DNA from: Ghiorsea bivora
GTDB taxonomy: Bacteria > Pseudomonadota > Zetaproteobacteria > Mariprofundales > Mariprofundaceae
Direction of reading: 5' to 3'
DNA length: 64,000 bases
NCBI RefSeq assembly: GCF_000744415.1
Contig: NZ_JQLW01000008.1
Span: forward strand, 186,001-250,000
Positions 44,751-55,038 of the stretch are shown in pieces. The notes under the pieces are model-generated. The model was not told the origin of the DNA. It made no database searches and saw only the letters and a list, made by a program, of their open reading frames with translations. A program made the translations under genes and the position numbers. The first letter of the stretch is position 1. Each line of letters starts with the position of its first letter.

Positions 44751-47741
44751 ATGGCGAATAAACGTGTTCTTGATTTGGCGAAAGATTTAGGTGTGACTGC
44801 AGATGATGTGCAGCGTGCAGCAGTAAGTTGTGGTGTGGCTGCTGAGAGCCCAACGACAAGCTTGGATAGCAGTGATGTGGTAAAAGTGAAAGCTGCATTG
44901 AAATCCAATGAGAAAAAAAGTGCGGGTGGTAGTAAAACACTGACGCTAGGTAAACCCTTGTCACTTGGTGGTAAAGGTTCAGGCGAGTCGGGTAATCACT
45001 CCGTTGAAGTTTCTGTGCGCAGAAGGCGCTCCAGAGTCGTTGCGGCTGCAGCGGTCACCAATAAACCTGCGATGAAGCCAGCAGATCAAGCGCGTAAAGC
45101 TGTGGAAACGAGTGCAGAGCGGAAAAAGGTTGCAGCGCCAGTGGTGTCTAAACCTGTAGCCAAAGTTGCAGCAGCCTCAGAAACAGTTGTGAAAAAAGTT
45201 GAAGTGAAGAAGGATATTGCGCCGAAAAGAGTTGTGGTGAAGAAAGCTGTTGGTAAAAAAGAAACAGCGCCAGAAAAGATAACGAAGAGTTTGCCTAAAC
45301 CAAGTGTTTCACCGGCGAAGTTGGCTGCTGAAAAAATCGCAGCACAAAAAGTTAAAAAATCTGAGGCACAAGCTGAACAACGGCAAAGAAGGCGTGCAAC
45401 GCAAGTGCAACGTACAGAAAGTCGCTCTAGACCCAACCGTACAGGGGCTGCACCAACACAGCATCAAAAAGATAGGTTGCCTACACGGTCACCCGTACAA
45501 AAACGTGAACAGCCTCGTACACAACGACCAAAAACTGGTGGGCCACGTACAACGATTCGTACGGGGTTAACACCAGCACAAATTGCTGCATCTAAAGCGC
45601 CACGTTCATCGATTAAACAAATTGAAGAAAAGATTACAAAAGAACGTCGTCAACAGCGGCAAAACCGACCACAAGGTCAAAGACCAGGCGCACGCCCAGG
45701 TGGTTCTTCACCGTCGAATGCAACACAGCGCCGTTCTCCATCTGTAGCCGTGGCTCCAGTGGAGCAACCTACAGCACCAGCAGGGCAAAAACGTCGTCCT
45801 GCACAGGGTGGACAGCGTCATCAAAAACGTAGGTTAACACCTGCTGAAAAAGCAGCACGTCGTGACTACTCTTCTAAGCGTCATCAGTCGTTAACACCTG
45901 AGCAAGAAGAACGTATGGCACGTTTAGCCAAAGGTGGTCGCCGCTTGAAAAATAGCACGATTACCAAGGATGATGAGGCGTTTGTGATTAGAGAAGTTGA
46001 GATTTTAGATGGCATGATTGTTTCAGATTTGGCAGCCAAAATGGCAGTGAAATCAGCTGACTTGATTAAAAAGCTGTTTGAAATGGGGCAAATGATCTCG
46101 GTGAATGAAGGCATTGATGCTGATACAGCGATGTTGATTGTTGAAGAGTTTGGGCATAAACCAAAACTTATCAATGAAGCAGCTGTTGAAGATGTGTTGA
46201 TTGCTGATGTAGAAGAAAATGAGGAAGCATTGTCACCGCGCCCACCTGTTGTGGTGGTGATGGGACATGTTGACCATGGTAAAACTTCTATTCTAGATGC
46301 CTTGCGTAAAGCGGCAGTAGCTGAAGGCGAGGCTGGTGGTATTACGCAACATATTGGTGCGTATATGGTTAAGCTTGATAGTGGTGAGCGGGTTGTGTTT
46401 GTGGATACACCTGGTCATGAGGCATTTACAGGCTTGCGTGCTCGAGGTGCGAATTTAACAGATGTAGCCGTGTTGGTTGTTGCGGCAGATGATGGTGTGA
46501 TGCCGCAAACAGTTGAAGCTTTAAATCATGCGCGTTCTGCAGGTGTGCCAATTATTGTGGCAGTGAATAAGATGGATAAAGAAGGTGCTGATCCTGAAAT
46601 GGTTAAACGCCAGTTGGCAGAGCATAATGTTGTGCCTGAAGATTGGGGCGGAGACACTATTTTTGTAAATGTTTCTGCACGGACTGGTGAAGGTCTTGAA
46701 GATTTGCTTGAAATGTTGGCATTACAAACTGAAATTCTTGAACTGCGTGCCAACCCAGGCCGTACAGGTCGTGGTGTAGTGATTGAATCACGCTTGGATA
46801 AAGGTCGTGGTCCTGTAGCAACGGTATTGGTACAAAATGGTACATTCCGTAAAGGTGATACGGTAGTGGTTGGTTCAGTGATGGGACGCATTCGTGCTAT
46901 TATTGATGAGAATGCTGTGCAACACAAAACAGCAGGTCCTTCGATTCCGTTTGAATTGATTGGTTTGAAAGAAGTGCCTGAAGCAGGGCTTGAAATTGTG
47001 GCTGTTGAAAATGAACGCCAAGCCAAAGATATTGTTAGTTATCGTAAAGAAAAAGAACGTCAACATGGTGTCACAAGCGATAAACGCGCAACACTTGATG
47101 AGTTGTTTGCCGATATGGCAAGTGGTATTGCTGAAGTGCCAGTCTTGATTAAAGGTGATGTGACGGGCTCTGTGGAAGCCATGGCAGAATCCTTGGTGAA
47201 AGCGGGTACGGATGAAGTGAAAGTGAAAGTGATTCACAAAGCCATTGGTGGTATTACAGAATCTGACATTATGTTGGCCTCTGCATCCAATGCGATTGTG
47301 ATTGGCTTTAATGTTCGTCCTGAAACCAAAGCGAAGAAACTTGCGGCACAAGAAGGTGTGGATGTTAGATTCTATAAAGTGATTTATGATGCCATTGATG
47401 AAGTGAAAGCAGCCATGGCAGGTAAACTTTCGCCAGATGAAGTTGAAAAAGTTACAGGCTCTGCAGATGTGCGTGAAGTTTTTGTTGCGCCTAAGATTGG
47501 TGCCATTGCAGGCTGTTATATTACCGATGGTTATGTGGTTCGTGGCTCTAAAGTTCGTGTATTACGAGACGGCGTATTGATTTATGATGGTACACTTGCT
47601 TCCTTACGTCGCTTTAAAGATGATGTAAAAGAAGTGAAAGCGGGTTATGAGTGTGGTATTGGCGTTGAGAACTTCAATGATGTAAAAGAAGGGGATACCT
47701 TTGAGTTTTACGTGATTGAAGAAGTGGCGGCAACACTATAA
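44751..47741 (+). CDS. infB: Translation initiation factor IF-2
   Basis: 996 aa. IF2N domain at the start ([20 protein letters not shown]). A long Lys/Ala then Arg/Gln/Pro-rich linker (about 50-390) probably unstructured. Second IF2N region (about 400-480), GTPase with GHVDHGKT (505-512), DTPGHEAF and NKMDKEGAD, then domains II-IV ending [19 protein letters not shown]. It positions fMet-tRNA on the ribosome. The linker is larger than in many species. Begins 3 nt after ylxR; rbfA follows 3 nt after the stop. Confidence 0.98.
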   Translation: MANKRVLDLAKDLGVTADDVQRAAVSCGVAAESPTTSLDSSDVVKVKAALKSNEKKSAGGSKTLTLGKPLSLGGKGSGESGNHSVEVSVRRRRSRVVAAAAVTNKPAMKPADQARKAVETSAERKKVAAPVVSKPVAKVAAASETVVKKVEVKKDIAPKRVVVKKAVGKKETAPEKITKSLPKPSVSPAKLAAEKIAAQKVKKSEAQAEQRQRRRATQVQRTESRSRPNRTGAAPTQHQKDRLPTRSPVQKREQPRTQRPKTGGPRTTIRTGLTPAQIAASKAPRSSIKQIEEKITKERRQQRQNRPQGQRPGARPGGSSPSNATQRRSPSVAVAPVEQPTAPAGQKRRPAQGGQRHQKRRLTPAEKAARRDYSSKRHQSLTPEQEERMARLAKGGRRLKNSTITKDDEAFVIREVEILDGMIVSDLAAKMAVKSADLIKKLFEMGQMISVNEGIDADTAMLIVEEFGHKPKLINEAAVEDVLIADVEENEEALSPRPPVVVVMGHVDHGKTSILDALRKAAVAEGEAGGITQHIGAYMVKLDSGERVVFVDTPGHEAFTGLRARGANLTDVAVLVVAADDGVMPQTVEALNHARSAGVPIIVAVNKMDKEGADPEMVKRQLAEHNVVPEDWGGDTIFVNVSARTGEGLEDLLEMLALQTEILELRANPGRTGRGVVIESRLDKGRGPVATVLVQNGTFRKGDTVVVGSVMGRIRAIIDENAVQHKTAGPSIPFELIGLKEVPEAGLEIVAVENERQAKDIVSYRKEKERQHGVTSDKRATLDELFADMASGIAEVPVLIKGDVTGSVEAMAESLVKAGTDEVKVKVIHKAIGGITESDIMLASASNAIVIGFNVRPETKAKKLAAQEGVDVRFYKVIYDAIDEVKAAMAGKLSPDEVEKVTGSADVREVFVAPKIGAIAGCYITDGYVVRGSKVRVLRDGVLIYDGTLASLRRFKDDVKEVKAGYECGIGVENFNDVKEGDTFEFYVIEEVAATL

Positions 47742-47744
47742 TTG

Positions 47745-48095
47745 ATGCGTAAATCTAAATCGCCAGCGCTTCGTCGCTTTGAATCGGATATGCATCGCTT
47801 GCTCACCATATTGTTGCAGCGTGATGTTGAAGACCCCATGCTGTTAGGCATTAGTTTGACGCGTTTTGAGTTAAGTGATGCCAATGGTCAAGCTATTGCC
47901 TATGTACATAGCATGTTACCCATGGAACAAAAGGAAGCTGTGCGGCGCTTAAATGCTTTGCGCCCGCATTTTATGCACTTGTTGCGTAAAGCTATGCCCA
48001 AAAAGCGTATGCCTGATTTGGTGTTCCGTTGGGATGATGCTTTAGATAAAACGCACCAAGTGCTTGATACTATGAAGGGTTTTAAATCTTCATGA
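47745..48095 (+). CDS. rbfA: 30S ribosome-binding factor RbfA
   Basis: 116 aa from ATG 47745 (a TTG one codon earlier is also possible). RbfA features: LRRFESDMHRLLTILLQRDV, the LTRFELSDANGQAIAYVHSM core, and LNALRPHFMHLLRKAMPKKRMPDLVFRWDDALD (about 68-100), the usual R-x-x-[LI]-P-x-L-x-F-x-x-D-x-x end. It helps mature the 16S 5' end and cold adaptation. The stop overlaps nrnA by 4 nt. Confidence 0.93.
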   Translation: MRKSKSPALRRFESDMHRLLTILLQRDVEDPMLLGISLTRFELSDANGQAIAYVHSMLPMEQKEAVRRLNALRPHFMHLLRKAMPKKRMPDLVFRWDDALDKTHQVLDTMKGFKSS

Positions 48096-49072
48096 TTTTG
48101 TGTCCAGAGCAAGACTGGGAAGCCGTTGTTACGCAGTTAACTGCTGCCAAACATATTATGTTAACAACACATCGAAGCCCTGATGCTGATGGTATTGGTT
48201 CTCAGATTGCTTTGTATCATGTTTTGAAAAACATGGGTAAAGAAGTGACCATGTATAACAGAGATGTGGTACCGAGGATTTGTCGTTACTTGCCCCAATC
48301 AGATGCCATACAAATTGGTGAATCACCCGATATGACAGGGATAGACACTGTGGTGGCTCTGGATGCAGGCGCATTTTCCCGTTTGGGTTTTCCTGAAACC
48401 TTGTTTGAAAATTGTTGTTTGATGAATATTGACCATCATGCAAGCAACCCATCCTATGCAGACATTAATGTGGTGAATGCGGATTATTGTGCTACAGGGG
48501 CGATGATGTTTGATTTGATTCAACACCTGGGTCAGCCACTTTCCAAGCCTAGCGCTATTGCGATGTATGCCGCTGTTTTAACGGATACTGCAAGTTTTCA
48601 CTTGGACAGGGTGAATGCTGATGTACACAGGATGACAGCCGAATTGATTGAAGCAGGTGCTGAGCCTGCCGTTGCCGCAGACGCGATTTACGATAGCCAG
48701 CCCCTGGCAAGACTTACATTATTAACTTTGGCATTACAAAATTTATCGATTGAACATGATGGGCGCTCAGCTTGGATGCATGTGACGCAATCTATGCTGG
48801 ATGATACGGGTGCGAGAAACGAGGATACTGAAGGTTTTATTGATGTGAGCCGCAGTGTGCAAGGTGTAGAAGTCGTGGTGTTTATTCGCCCTGAAAGTGA
48901 TACACGTTGGAAGGTAAGTTTCCGTGGCAAAGAAGGGCGTGATGTAGGTGAAGTTGCAGCCAAACTGGGTGGTGGTGGACATCGATATGCATCAGGCTGT
49001 GCTGTGTCAGGAAGCCTTGAAGAAGTGTACACTAAAGTAAGAACTGTCGTTGATGATGTTTACGCCAAATGA
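48092..49072 (+). CDS. nrnA: DHH-family nanoRNase / pAp phosphatase NrnA
   Basis: 326 aa. DHH motifs: HRSPDADGIGSQIAL (about 28-42), VVALDAGAFSRLG, MNIDHHASN (about 110-118), then the DHHA1 domain with AAKLGGGGHRYASGC (about 289-303). NrnA degrades short oligoribonucleotides and removes 3' phosphate from pAp. It is commonly found between rbfA and truB in bacteria lacking Orn. Overlaps rbfA and truB by 4 nt each. Confidence 0.95.
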   Translation: MILCPEQDWEAVVTQLTAAKHIMLTTHRSPDADGIGSQIALYHVLKNMGKEVTMYNRDVVPRICRYLPQSDAIQIGESPDMTGIDTVVALDAGAFSRLGFPETLFENCCLMNIDHHASNPSYADINVVNADYCATGAMMFDLIQHLGQPLSKPSAIAMYAAVLTDTASFHLDRVNADVHRMTAELIEAGAEPAVAADAIYDSQPLARLTLLTLALQNLSIEHDGRSAWMHVTQSMLDDTGARNEDTEGFIDVSRSVQGVEVVVFIRPESDTRWKVSFRGKEGRDVGEVAAKLGGGGHRYASGCAVSGSLEEVYTKVRTVVDDVYAK

Positions 49073-50010
49073 GCCAAGCTGCGCATCCATGCGGTGTAAT
49101 TTTCTTAGATAAACCCAAAGGTTGGACTTCGCGCAAGGCAGTCAATCATATTATCCATAGCTTTGCCAAACCCGAACAAAAAAATCGAAAACAACGCCCC
49201 AAAGCAGGGCATGCTGGTACCCTAGACCCCTTGGCAACAGGTATGCTCCCTATTTTGATAGGTGAAGCGACACGTTTTGCTTCGATGGGGCTGAATGCAG
49301 AAAAAAGTTATATGGTTACACTGGATTTATCTTTTCAAACCAACACCTTAGATTTAGAAGGAGAGGTGTTAGCGCGTTATCTTGATATCAGTATTCAGCA
49401 GCAAGCCGTTGAAGAAGTATTGGATACATTTCGTGGTGTGATTCAACAAACACCACCTGCTTTTTCGGCAATTAAAATTGATGGACAAAGAGCACATACA
49501 TTGGCGAGACAAGGGCAAGATGTGCATATGCAATCACGTGAAGTCGAAATTAAGGCGTTACATTTTGTTGCCTTAGAAGCGAACTTGCTTACGTTGCATG
49601 TGGACTGCAGCAAAGGTACATATATTCGTTCCTTGGCGCGAGATATAGGTTTGGCGTTGGGTTGTGGAGGTTGTGTAACCATGTTGCGGCGCACCAGCAG
49701 CGGTGGTTGGCCAGAGCAATGTATGGTGACAGTTGAGGAACTGGAAGAAAAAAAAGAAACATGTATTGTCCCGTTGCAAGTGTGGTTGCGAGACTTGCCT
49801 GAGCTGGTGCTAAGCGATATAGATGCGAAACGTTTTGTGCAAGGGCAACGTCTGTCATTACAGTTTGATTTGTTAAAGGCTGAGCGTGAAAAGGTGTTAT
49901 GTCGCGTGACGCATGCTGATGTGATGTTAGGCACAGCGATATATGATGTAGCCAAGCATATATTACAGCCAGAACGTGTAATGCCATCGGCGCAGGAGAA
50001 GTTGAAGTGA
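49069..50010 (+). CDS. truB: tRNA pseudouridine-55 synthase TruB
   Basis: 313 aa. GHAGTLDPLATGMLPIL with catalytic Asp53, KSYMVTLDLSFQTNTLDLEG (about 83-102), QTPPAFSAIKIDGQRAHTLAR (start at about 126) and CSKGTYIRSLARDIG (about 182-196). It makes pseudouridine 55 in the T-loop of tRNA, acting at the same loop as TrmFO, also in this window. Starts 4 nt inside nrnA; its TGA overlaps the GTG of the cyclophilin gene. Confidence 0.97.
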   Translation: MSQAAHPCGVIFLDKPKGWTSRKAVNHIIHSFAKPEQKNRKQRPKAGHAGTLDPLATGMLPILIGEATRFASMGLNAEKSYMVTLDLSFQTNTLDLEGEVLARYLDISIQQQAVEEVLDTFRGVIQQTPPAFSAIKIDGQRAHTLARQGQDVHMQSREVEIKALHFVALEANLLTLHVDCSKGTYIRSLARDIGLALGCGGCVTMLRRTSSGGWPEQCMVTVEELEEKKETCIVPLQVWLRDLPELVLSDIDAKRFVQGQRLSLQFDLLKAEREKVLCRVTHADVMLGTAIYDVAKHILQPERVMPSAQEKLK

Positions 50011-50570
50011 AGTATATGTTATTAAGCTTGGTGTTTTGCCTGACGCTGGTGGGTGGATACCAAGCCGATACATTGTTGGCAAAAGATTTGAATATAATGC
50101 AGGATAAATATAAAATGGAGAAGGTAATGAGTGATAGCAATGTGATAACAATTGAATTGGAAACAGGTACGGTAACCATTGAACTTTACCCTGATGTGGC
50201 ACCCAAAACAGTAGAGTCATTTAAAAAATTAATTAGCAAAGGTTTTTATAACGGTTTGACTTTCCACCGTGTTATTCCTGGTTTTATGGCGCAAGGTGGC
50301 GACCCTGAAGGTACAGGCATGGGTGGTCCAGGTTTTAGCTTAAAAGCTGAGTTTAATGATAAAAAACATGTGCGTGGTACATTGGCTATGGCACGTTCTT
50401 CAGACCCTGATTCAGCAGGTAGTCAATTTTATATTTGTTATGGTCCACAACCCCATTTGGATGGCCAATATACTATTTTTGGTCAAGTTACAGACGGTAT
50501 GGAACTGATTGATGATGTAACCAATGGAACAGTGATGAAAAAACTAAGTATTGTTTCGTCTGGGGAGTAA
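50007..50570 (+). CDS. Cyclophilin-type peptidyl-prolyl isomerase, possible dual start
   Basis: 187 aa from GTG 50007. The first 25 residues look like a signal peptide (VKYMLLSLVFCLTLVGGYQA). The cyclophilin core begins near residue 41 (NVITIELETGTVTIELYPDV) with FHRVIPGFMAQGGDP, GPGFSLKAEFND, GTLAMARSSDPDSAGSQFYI and FGQVTDGMELIDDV. A second ATG at 50127 is preceded by GGAGAAGG, so a cytosolic form starting MSDSNVITIEL is possible. SD sequences exist for both starts. It assists protein folding. Set between truB and pyrE. Confidence 0.92.
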   Translation: MKYMLLSLVFCLTLVGGYQADTLLAKDLNIMQDKYKMEKVMSDSNVITIELETGTVTIELYPDVAPKTVESFKKLISKGFYNGLTFHRVIPGFMAQGGDPEGTGMGGPGFSLKAEFNDKKHVRGTLAMARSSDPDSAGSQFYICYGPQPHLDGQYTIFGQVTDGMELIDDVTNGTVMKKLSIVSSGE

Positions 50571-50575
50571 TCACG

Positions 50576-51154
50576 ATGACTGAGCAAGAAATGTTACAAA
50601 TGTATGAAGATGCAGGTGCATTATTGAATGGACACTTTGTTTTATCCAGCGGGCGACATTCAGCCCGTTATTTGCAATCGGCATTGGTATTGATGCACCC
50701 TCGCAATGCCACAGCATTGGCAAAAGAATTGGTAAAAACCATTGATGCAGATGATTATGATATGGTGGTTTCACCAGCCATTGGTGGTTTGGTGATTGGG
50801 CAAGAAGTTGCACGTCAACTGAACAAACCTTTTATTTTTACGGAACGCAAAGAAGGCCAAATGCAAATGCGCCGTGGTTTTTCCATCCCTGATGGCGCTA
50901 AGCTTTTGGTGGTTGAAGATGTGATTACAACAGGTGGTTCGGTGCGTGAATGTATTGCCGTGGTACGTGAGTTTGGTGGTAACCCTACAACCGTTTTAGC
51001 GGTTGTGGATCGAGCACCGCAACAGCAAGGGCGTTTTGATATGCCACACCACACAGTCATCGCTTTGGATGTGGAAACATTTGATACGGATAGTTGTCCG
51101 ATGTGTAAAGAAGGCACTGAAGCTATAAAACCAGGTAGTCGAGGTAATGGATGA
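50576..51154 (+). CDS. pyrE: Orotate phosphoribosyltransferase
   Basis: 192 aa. Transfers ribose-phosphate to orotate in UMP synthesis. Visible: GHFVLSSGRHSARYLQSAL (about 19-37), SPAIGGLVIGQEVARQL, FTERKEGQMQMRRGF (about 90-104) and the PRPP motif VVEDVITTGGSVRE (about 112-125). GGGGAG lies 8 nt upstream of the ATG. The C-terminus is unusual in bearing CPMCKEG, seen in the longer thermophile-type PyrE branch. Overlaps the RNase J gene by 4 nt. Confidence 0.96.
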   Translation: MTEQEMLQMYEDAGALLNGHFVLSSGRHSARYLQSALVLMHPRNATALAKELVKTIDADDYDMVVSPAIGGLVIGQEVARQLNKPFIFTERKEGQMQMRRGFSIPDGAKLLVVEDVITTGGSVRECIAVVREFGGNPTTVLAVVDRAPQQQGRFDMPHHTVIALDVETFDTDSCPMCKEGTEAIKPGSRGNG

Positions 51155-52809
51155 GTAAGGCTGTCGTTCGCTGCTTCCCTTTTGGGGGCGTTGGCGAGTT
51201 TGGTAAAAATATGATGGTGTATGCCATTGATGATGAAGCTATCATCGTTGATTGTGGTATGGGTTTTCCAGAACCCAGCATGCATGGTATCAATATTACC
51301 ATTCCTGATATTGCAGCTTTAGATGAATTAGGTCTTAAAATTCATGGTATTGTTTTAACCCATGGTCACGAGGATCATATTGGTGGTCTTCCCTTTTTAT
51401 TGCCACGATTAAAACTTCCAGTGTGGGGTACACCGATTACCCTTGCTTTGGTCAAACATAAAATGGATGAAGTGAAGTTTAAACCTGAACTTCACCCACT
51501 GCCTGAAGATGGTACATTAACCCAAGTGGGTTCTTTTCAGGTGGAAGCGATTCCAGTAACCCATTCGATTATGGATGCTGTTTCAGTAGCGATTCATACA
51601 CCTTTGGGTGCGATTATTCATACGGGTGATTTTAAGTTTGATCCTTCACCTTTGGATGGACGCGCCACAGCTTTGCACAGATTTGCCAAACTTGGTGATG
51701 ATGGTGTGCTGTTGCTTTGTTCAGATTCTACCAATGCTACCCAAAGTGGTAGCAGTGCTAGTGAAGCCAGTGTGGGTGCGCCGCTGAAACAAGCGATTTC
51801 ACAGTGTTCGGGTAAGGTGATTGTATCAACCTTTTCATCGAATATGTTTCGTATTCAACAAATTATTGATGCGGCATTGGCTTGCGGGCGAAAAATTGCT
51901 TTTGCAGGTCGAAGTTTAGAGAAGAATGTTGAAATCACTAAACTTATGGGGCGTTTGAATTTGCCTGATAGTCAGGTGGTTAATGTTAGGGAAACACAAA
52001 ATATTGCAGACCACGAGTTATTGGTGATTGCCACAGGCTCACAAGGTGAGTGGCGTGCAGCTTTGGCAAGGATTGCGCAAAACCAGTTTCCTGGGCTGCG
52101 TATTGGCGCTGGTGATTTGGTGATATTTTCATCCTCTTCTATACCGGGTAATGAGCGGGTGATTGCAGGTTTGTATAATCATATTTATCGTCGTGGTGCA
52201 CGTATTTTGCATTCGAGGCAAGCACATTTGCACGTGTCAGGACATGCTCAGGCTCATGAGTTAAAAACCATGATTCAGCTTACACGCCCTAAATATATGT
52301 ATCCCGTACATGGTGAATATCGGAATTTGGTTGAACATCAATATCTTGCTATCGCAACAAATGTGCCCTATGAAAACACGATTATTGCAGAAAATGGACA
52401 TAGTGTTGTAGTGACAGAAGACGGTATTAAACATGGTCCAGAATTCCTTGCTGGCGCTATTTTTGTTGATGGCTCAGGGCGTGATGAAGTGGACTACGGC
52501 GTGGTGAAAGACCGACGTGCCTTGGCTGATGAAGGTATGATTACCGCAGTGGTGTTGATTGACCAACATCAAGGCACTGTGATTGGTCAGCCTGAACTGT
52601 TAACACGGGGTGTGCTTAACAATGAAGTGTCAGAAGATGTTTTTGAACAAGCAGCGGCGAGTTTAAGGATTCATTTGCAATCATTTAACCAAGAAACGTT
52701 AGCCGATATGGATACCGCTCGCGAAGAAGTGCGTTTATGGGTACGTCGTTGGTGTAAACGTAAACTTGGGCGACGTCCTATGGTTGTGACAACAATTCTG
52801 GAGGTTTAA
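51151..52809 (+). CDS. rnj: Ribonuclease J
   Basis: 552 aa metallo-beta-lactamase/beta-CASP nuclease. FGGVGEFGKNMMVYAID at the start, metal-binding LTHGHEDHIGGLPFLL (His71, His73, Asp75, His76), HTGDFKFDPSP, SDSTNAT, the beta-CASP signatures GRSLEKNVEI and SGHAQAHELKTMIQLTRPKYMYPVHGEY, and a C-terminal domain. It degrades and matures RNA with both endo and 5'-exonuclease activity. It replaces or adds to RNase E in many alpha- and deep-branching proteobacteria. Overlaps pyrE by 4 nt. Confidence 0.97.
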   Translation: MSKAVVRCFPFGGVGEFGKNMMVYAIDDEAIIVDCGMGFPEPSMHGINITIPDIAALDELGLKIHGIVLTHGHEDHIGGLPFLLPRLKLPVWGTPITLALVKHKMDEVKFKPELHPLPEDGTLTQVGSFQVEAIPVTHSIMDAVSVAIHTPLGAIIHTGDFKFDPSPLDGRATALHRFAKLGDDGVLLLCSDSTNATQSGSSASEASVGAPLKQAISQCSGKVIVSTFSSNMFRIQQIIDAALACGRKIAFAGRSLEKNVEITKLMGRLNLPDSQVVNVRETQNIADHELLVIATGSQGEWRAALARIAQNQFPGLRIGAGDLVIFSSSSIPGNERVIAGLYNHIYRRGARILHSRQAHLHVSGHAQAHELKTMIQLTRPKYMYPVHGEYRNLVEHQYLAIATNVPYENTIIAENGHSVVVTEDGIKHGPEFLAGAIFVDGSGRDEVDYGVVKDRRALADEGMITAVVLIDQHQGTVIGQPELLTRGVLNNEVSEDVFEQAAASLRIHLQSFNQETLADMDTAREEVRLWVRRWCKRKLGRRPMVVTTILEV

Positions 52810-52812
52810 CCT

Positions 52813-55038
52813 TTGAATTTGGATGTGCTAAACCCCAAAAATATTTGGCGTGAATCATTGGCTTTTTTATGGTTGGCTGTGGTGGTGATGTTGGCTTTGG
52901 CTTTGTTTAGCTATCAGCCATCCGACCCCTCGCTTAATCATGCAACCGATAAATTTCCTGTAAATATGTTAGGTATGGCAGGTGCTTATGTTAGTGATAT
53001 ATTGATTCAACTTTTGGGTTATAGTGCTTGGTTGCTTATCGCGCTTGGGGTAGTGTTGGCGTTTCGTATTGCAACCCATAAAACCCCAGTTTTGGGTTCA
53101 TGGACATCCTTATTTTGGTTGCCTTTGTTATTGGCAGTGTCTTCATTGTTATCGGCTTATATTGAAGAAGACCTTTATCCTGCAGGCGCAGGTGGAGCAT
53201 TGGGTTATTTGTTTGTGCAAAGTTTAACCCCTATACTTTCAGCCCTTGGTCGTGATGTGGTATTGATTGCCATGTTGTTGAGTAGTTTTGTTGCTGCATC
53301 GCATATCTCATTGTTAACATTATTGCAGAAAACGATACAAGCTTGTATGTGGTTATTGGCTAGAACGGTTCATTTTGTACAAAGAAGAAAAGATAAAGTC
53401 GCCATCAAAGTGAAACAAAGGCAAGAGCGCGAAGAAGGCAGGCAAGCACGTGAAGAGGAAAAGAAAAAACGACCTGTGCATATTGCCCAATCTGAGCCTG
53501 AAATTGTACGCCCTGAAGTCGTAGAGATTGCAGCGCGCGTAAAAATTGAAGAACATCAGCCCGAATTGGCGTTGGGTAAACCTGAAGGTCAATTCGTTTT
53601 ACCACCTTTAAAGCTTTTCAAAGATCATCCAAAATCAGTGAAAACATACAGTGCTGAAGTCTTGCAAGCTATGTCACGCATGTTAGAGAAAAAGTTGCTG
53701 GATTACCGCGTCGAAGGGCAGGTTGTGGCTGTGCAGCCAGGGCCTGTGGTGGTGCAGTTTGAATTTGAATTGGCAGCAGGCACCAAGGTATCCAAAGTGA
53801 TTGCATTGCAAGATGATTTGGCGCGTTCGATGTCTGCCAATAGTGTACGTGTAGCCGGTAATATCCCTGGCAAAAATGCGATTGGTATTGAGCTTCCCAA
53901 TGAAGAGCGTGAAATGGTGTTTATGCGTGATGTGTTGGCGAGCAAGGCTTTTGCCGATAAAAAACATATTATACCCATGGCATTGGGTGTGGATATTGCA
54001 GGGCAACCTGTGGTGGCTGATTTGGCAAAAATGCCGCATTTATTGGTGGCTGGTACCACAGGCTCGGGTAAATCGGTGTCGGTGAATACCATGATTTGCT
54101 CTATGCTGATGAAATATACACCCGATGACTTGCGTTTGATTATGGTGGATCCAAAAATGTTGGAATTATCGATGTATGATGATATTCCACACTTGCTCGT
54201 ACCTGTGGTGACCAACCCGAGTAAGGCAGCTAAAGCATTGGCATGGGCTGTGTATGAGATGGAGCGTAGGTATCGCTTGATGTCTGAGGCAAGGGTGCGG
54301 AATATCAGCAGTTATAACAAAGCTGCGAAAACCTTGCGTGATGCAGGTGAAACAGGCGACTTATCTGAACACATGCCATATATTGTGATTCTTATTGATG
54401 AGTTGGCAGATTTGATGATGGTGGCAGGCAAAGAAGTGGAGCAATCGATTTGTCGATTGGCACAAAAAGCAAGGGCAGCAGGTTTGCATCTTATTTTGGC
54501 TACCCAACGCCCCAGTGTGGATGTGATTACAGGTTTGATTAAGGCGAATTTACCCAGTCGCTTGGCATTTCAGGTGTCTTCAAAAATTGATTCGCGCACT
54601 ATTCTTGACCAAATGGGTGCAGAGCAATTGCTTGGTCATGGTGATGCCTTGTTTTCAAATTTAGGCCGAGAAATAAACCGTGTACACGGTGCGTTTATCG
54701 ATGATGATGAAGTGATAAATTTGGTGGCACATTTGAAAGAACAAGGTGAGCCAGAGTATCGTATGGAAGTATTTGCAGTGTCTGCGGATGGCGAAGAAAC
54801 AGAGCAAGGCGACCCAGATGATGAAAAAGATAGCAAATACAATGAAGCTGCAGATTTGGTCGCAGAAAAAGGTAAATGTTCGGTATCCATGGTGCAGCGC
54901 TATTTGCGTATTGGTTATAATCGTGCAAGCCGCATTGTGGAGCAAATGGAACGCGATGGTTTGGTAACTCCTCCTGGTGCAGGCGGTGTGCGTAAGGTTT
55001 TATCGCGATCCACGGATGAAGCAGGTTTTGATGTTTAA
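52813..55038 (+). CDS. ftsK: DNA translocase FtsK
   Basis: 741 aa from TTG 52813, chosen because GGAGG lies 7 nt upstream and no ATG is nearby. Four N-terminal helices (about 15-165), a short charged linker (about 185-280, shorter than in E. coli), the motor with Walker A GTTGSGKS (414-421), VDPKMLELSMYDDIPHLL, Walker B ILIDELADLMMVAGKEVE and ATQRPSVDVITGLIKANLPS, and the gamma winged helix (SVSMVQRYLRIGYNRASRIV) that reads KOPS. It moves chromosome ends at division. Overlaps lolA by 8 nt. Confidence 0.96.
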   Translation: MNLDVLNPKNIWRESLAFLWLAVVVMLALALFSYQPSDPSLNHATDKFPVNMLGMAGAYVSDILIQLLGYSAWLLIALGVVLAFRIATHKTPVLGSWTSLFWLPLLLAVSSLLSAYIEEDLYPAGAGGALGYLFVQSLTPILSALGRDVVLIAMLLSSFVAASHISLLTLLQKTIQACMWLLARTVHFVQRRKDKVAIKVKQRQEREEGRQAREEEKKKRPVHIAQSEPEIVRPEVVEIAARVKIEEHQPELALGKPEGQFVLPPLKLFKDHPKSVKTYSAEVLQAMSRMLEKKLLDYRVEGQVVAVQPGPVVVQFEFELAAGTKVSKVIALQDDLARSMSANSVRVAGNIPGKNAIGIELPNEEREMVFMRDVLASKAFADKKHIIPMALGVDIAGQPVVADLAKMPHLLVAGTTGSGKSVSVNTMICSMLMKYTPDDLRLIMVDPKMLELSMYDDIPHLLVPVVTNPSKAAKALAWAVYEMERRYRLMSEARVRNISSYNKAAKTLRDAGETGDLSEHMPYIVILIDELADLMMVAGKEVEQSICRLAQKARAAGLHLILATQRPSVDVITGLIKANLPSRLAFQVSSKIDSRTILDQMGAEQLLGHGDALFSNLGREINRVHGAFIDDDEVINLVAHLKEQGEPEYRMEVFAVSADGEETEQGDPDDEKDSKYNEAADLVAEKGKCSVSMVQRYLRIGYNRASRIVEQMERDGLVTPPGAGGVRKVLSRSTDEAGFDV

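Noticed and set aside
53353-55038. Several minus-strand frames opposite ftsK
   Set aside because: Antisense shadows of a strongly conserved gene.
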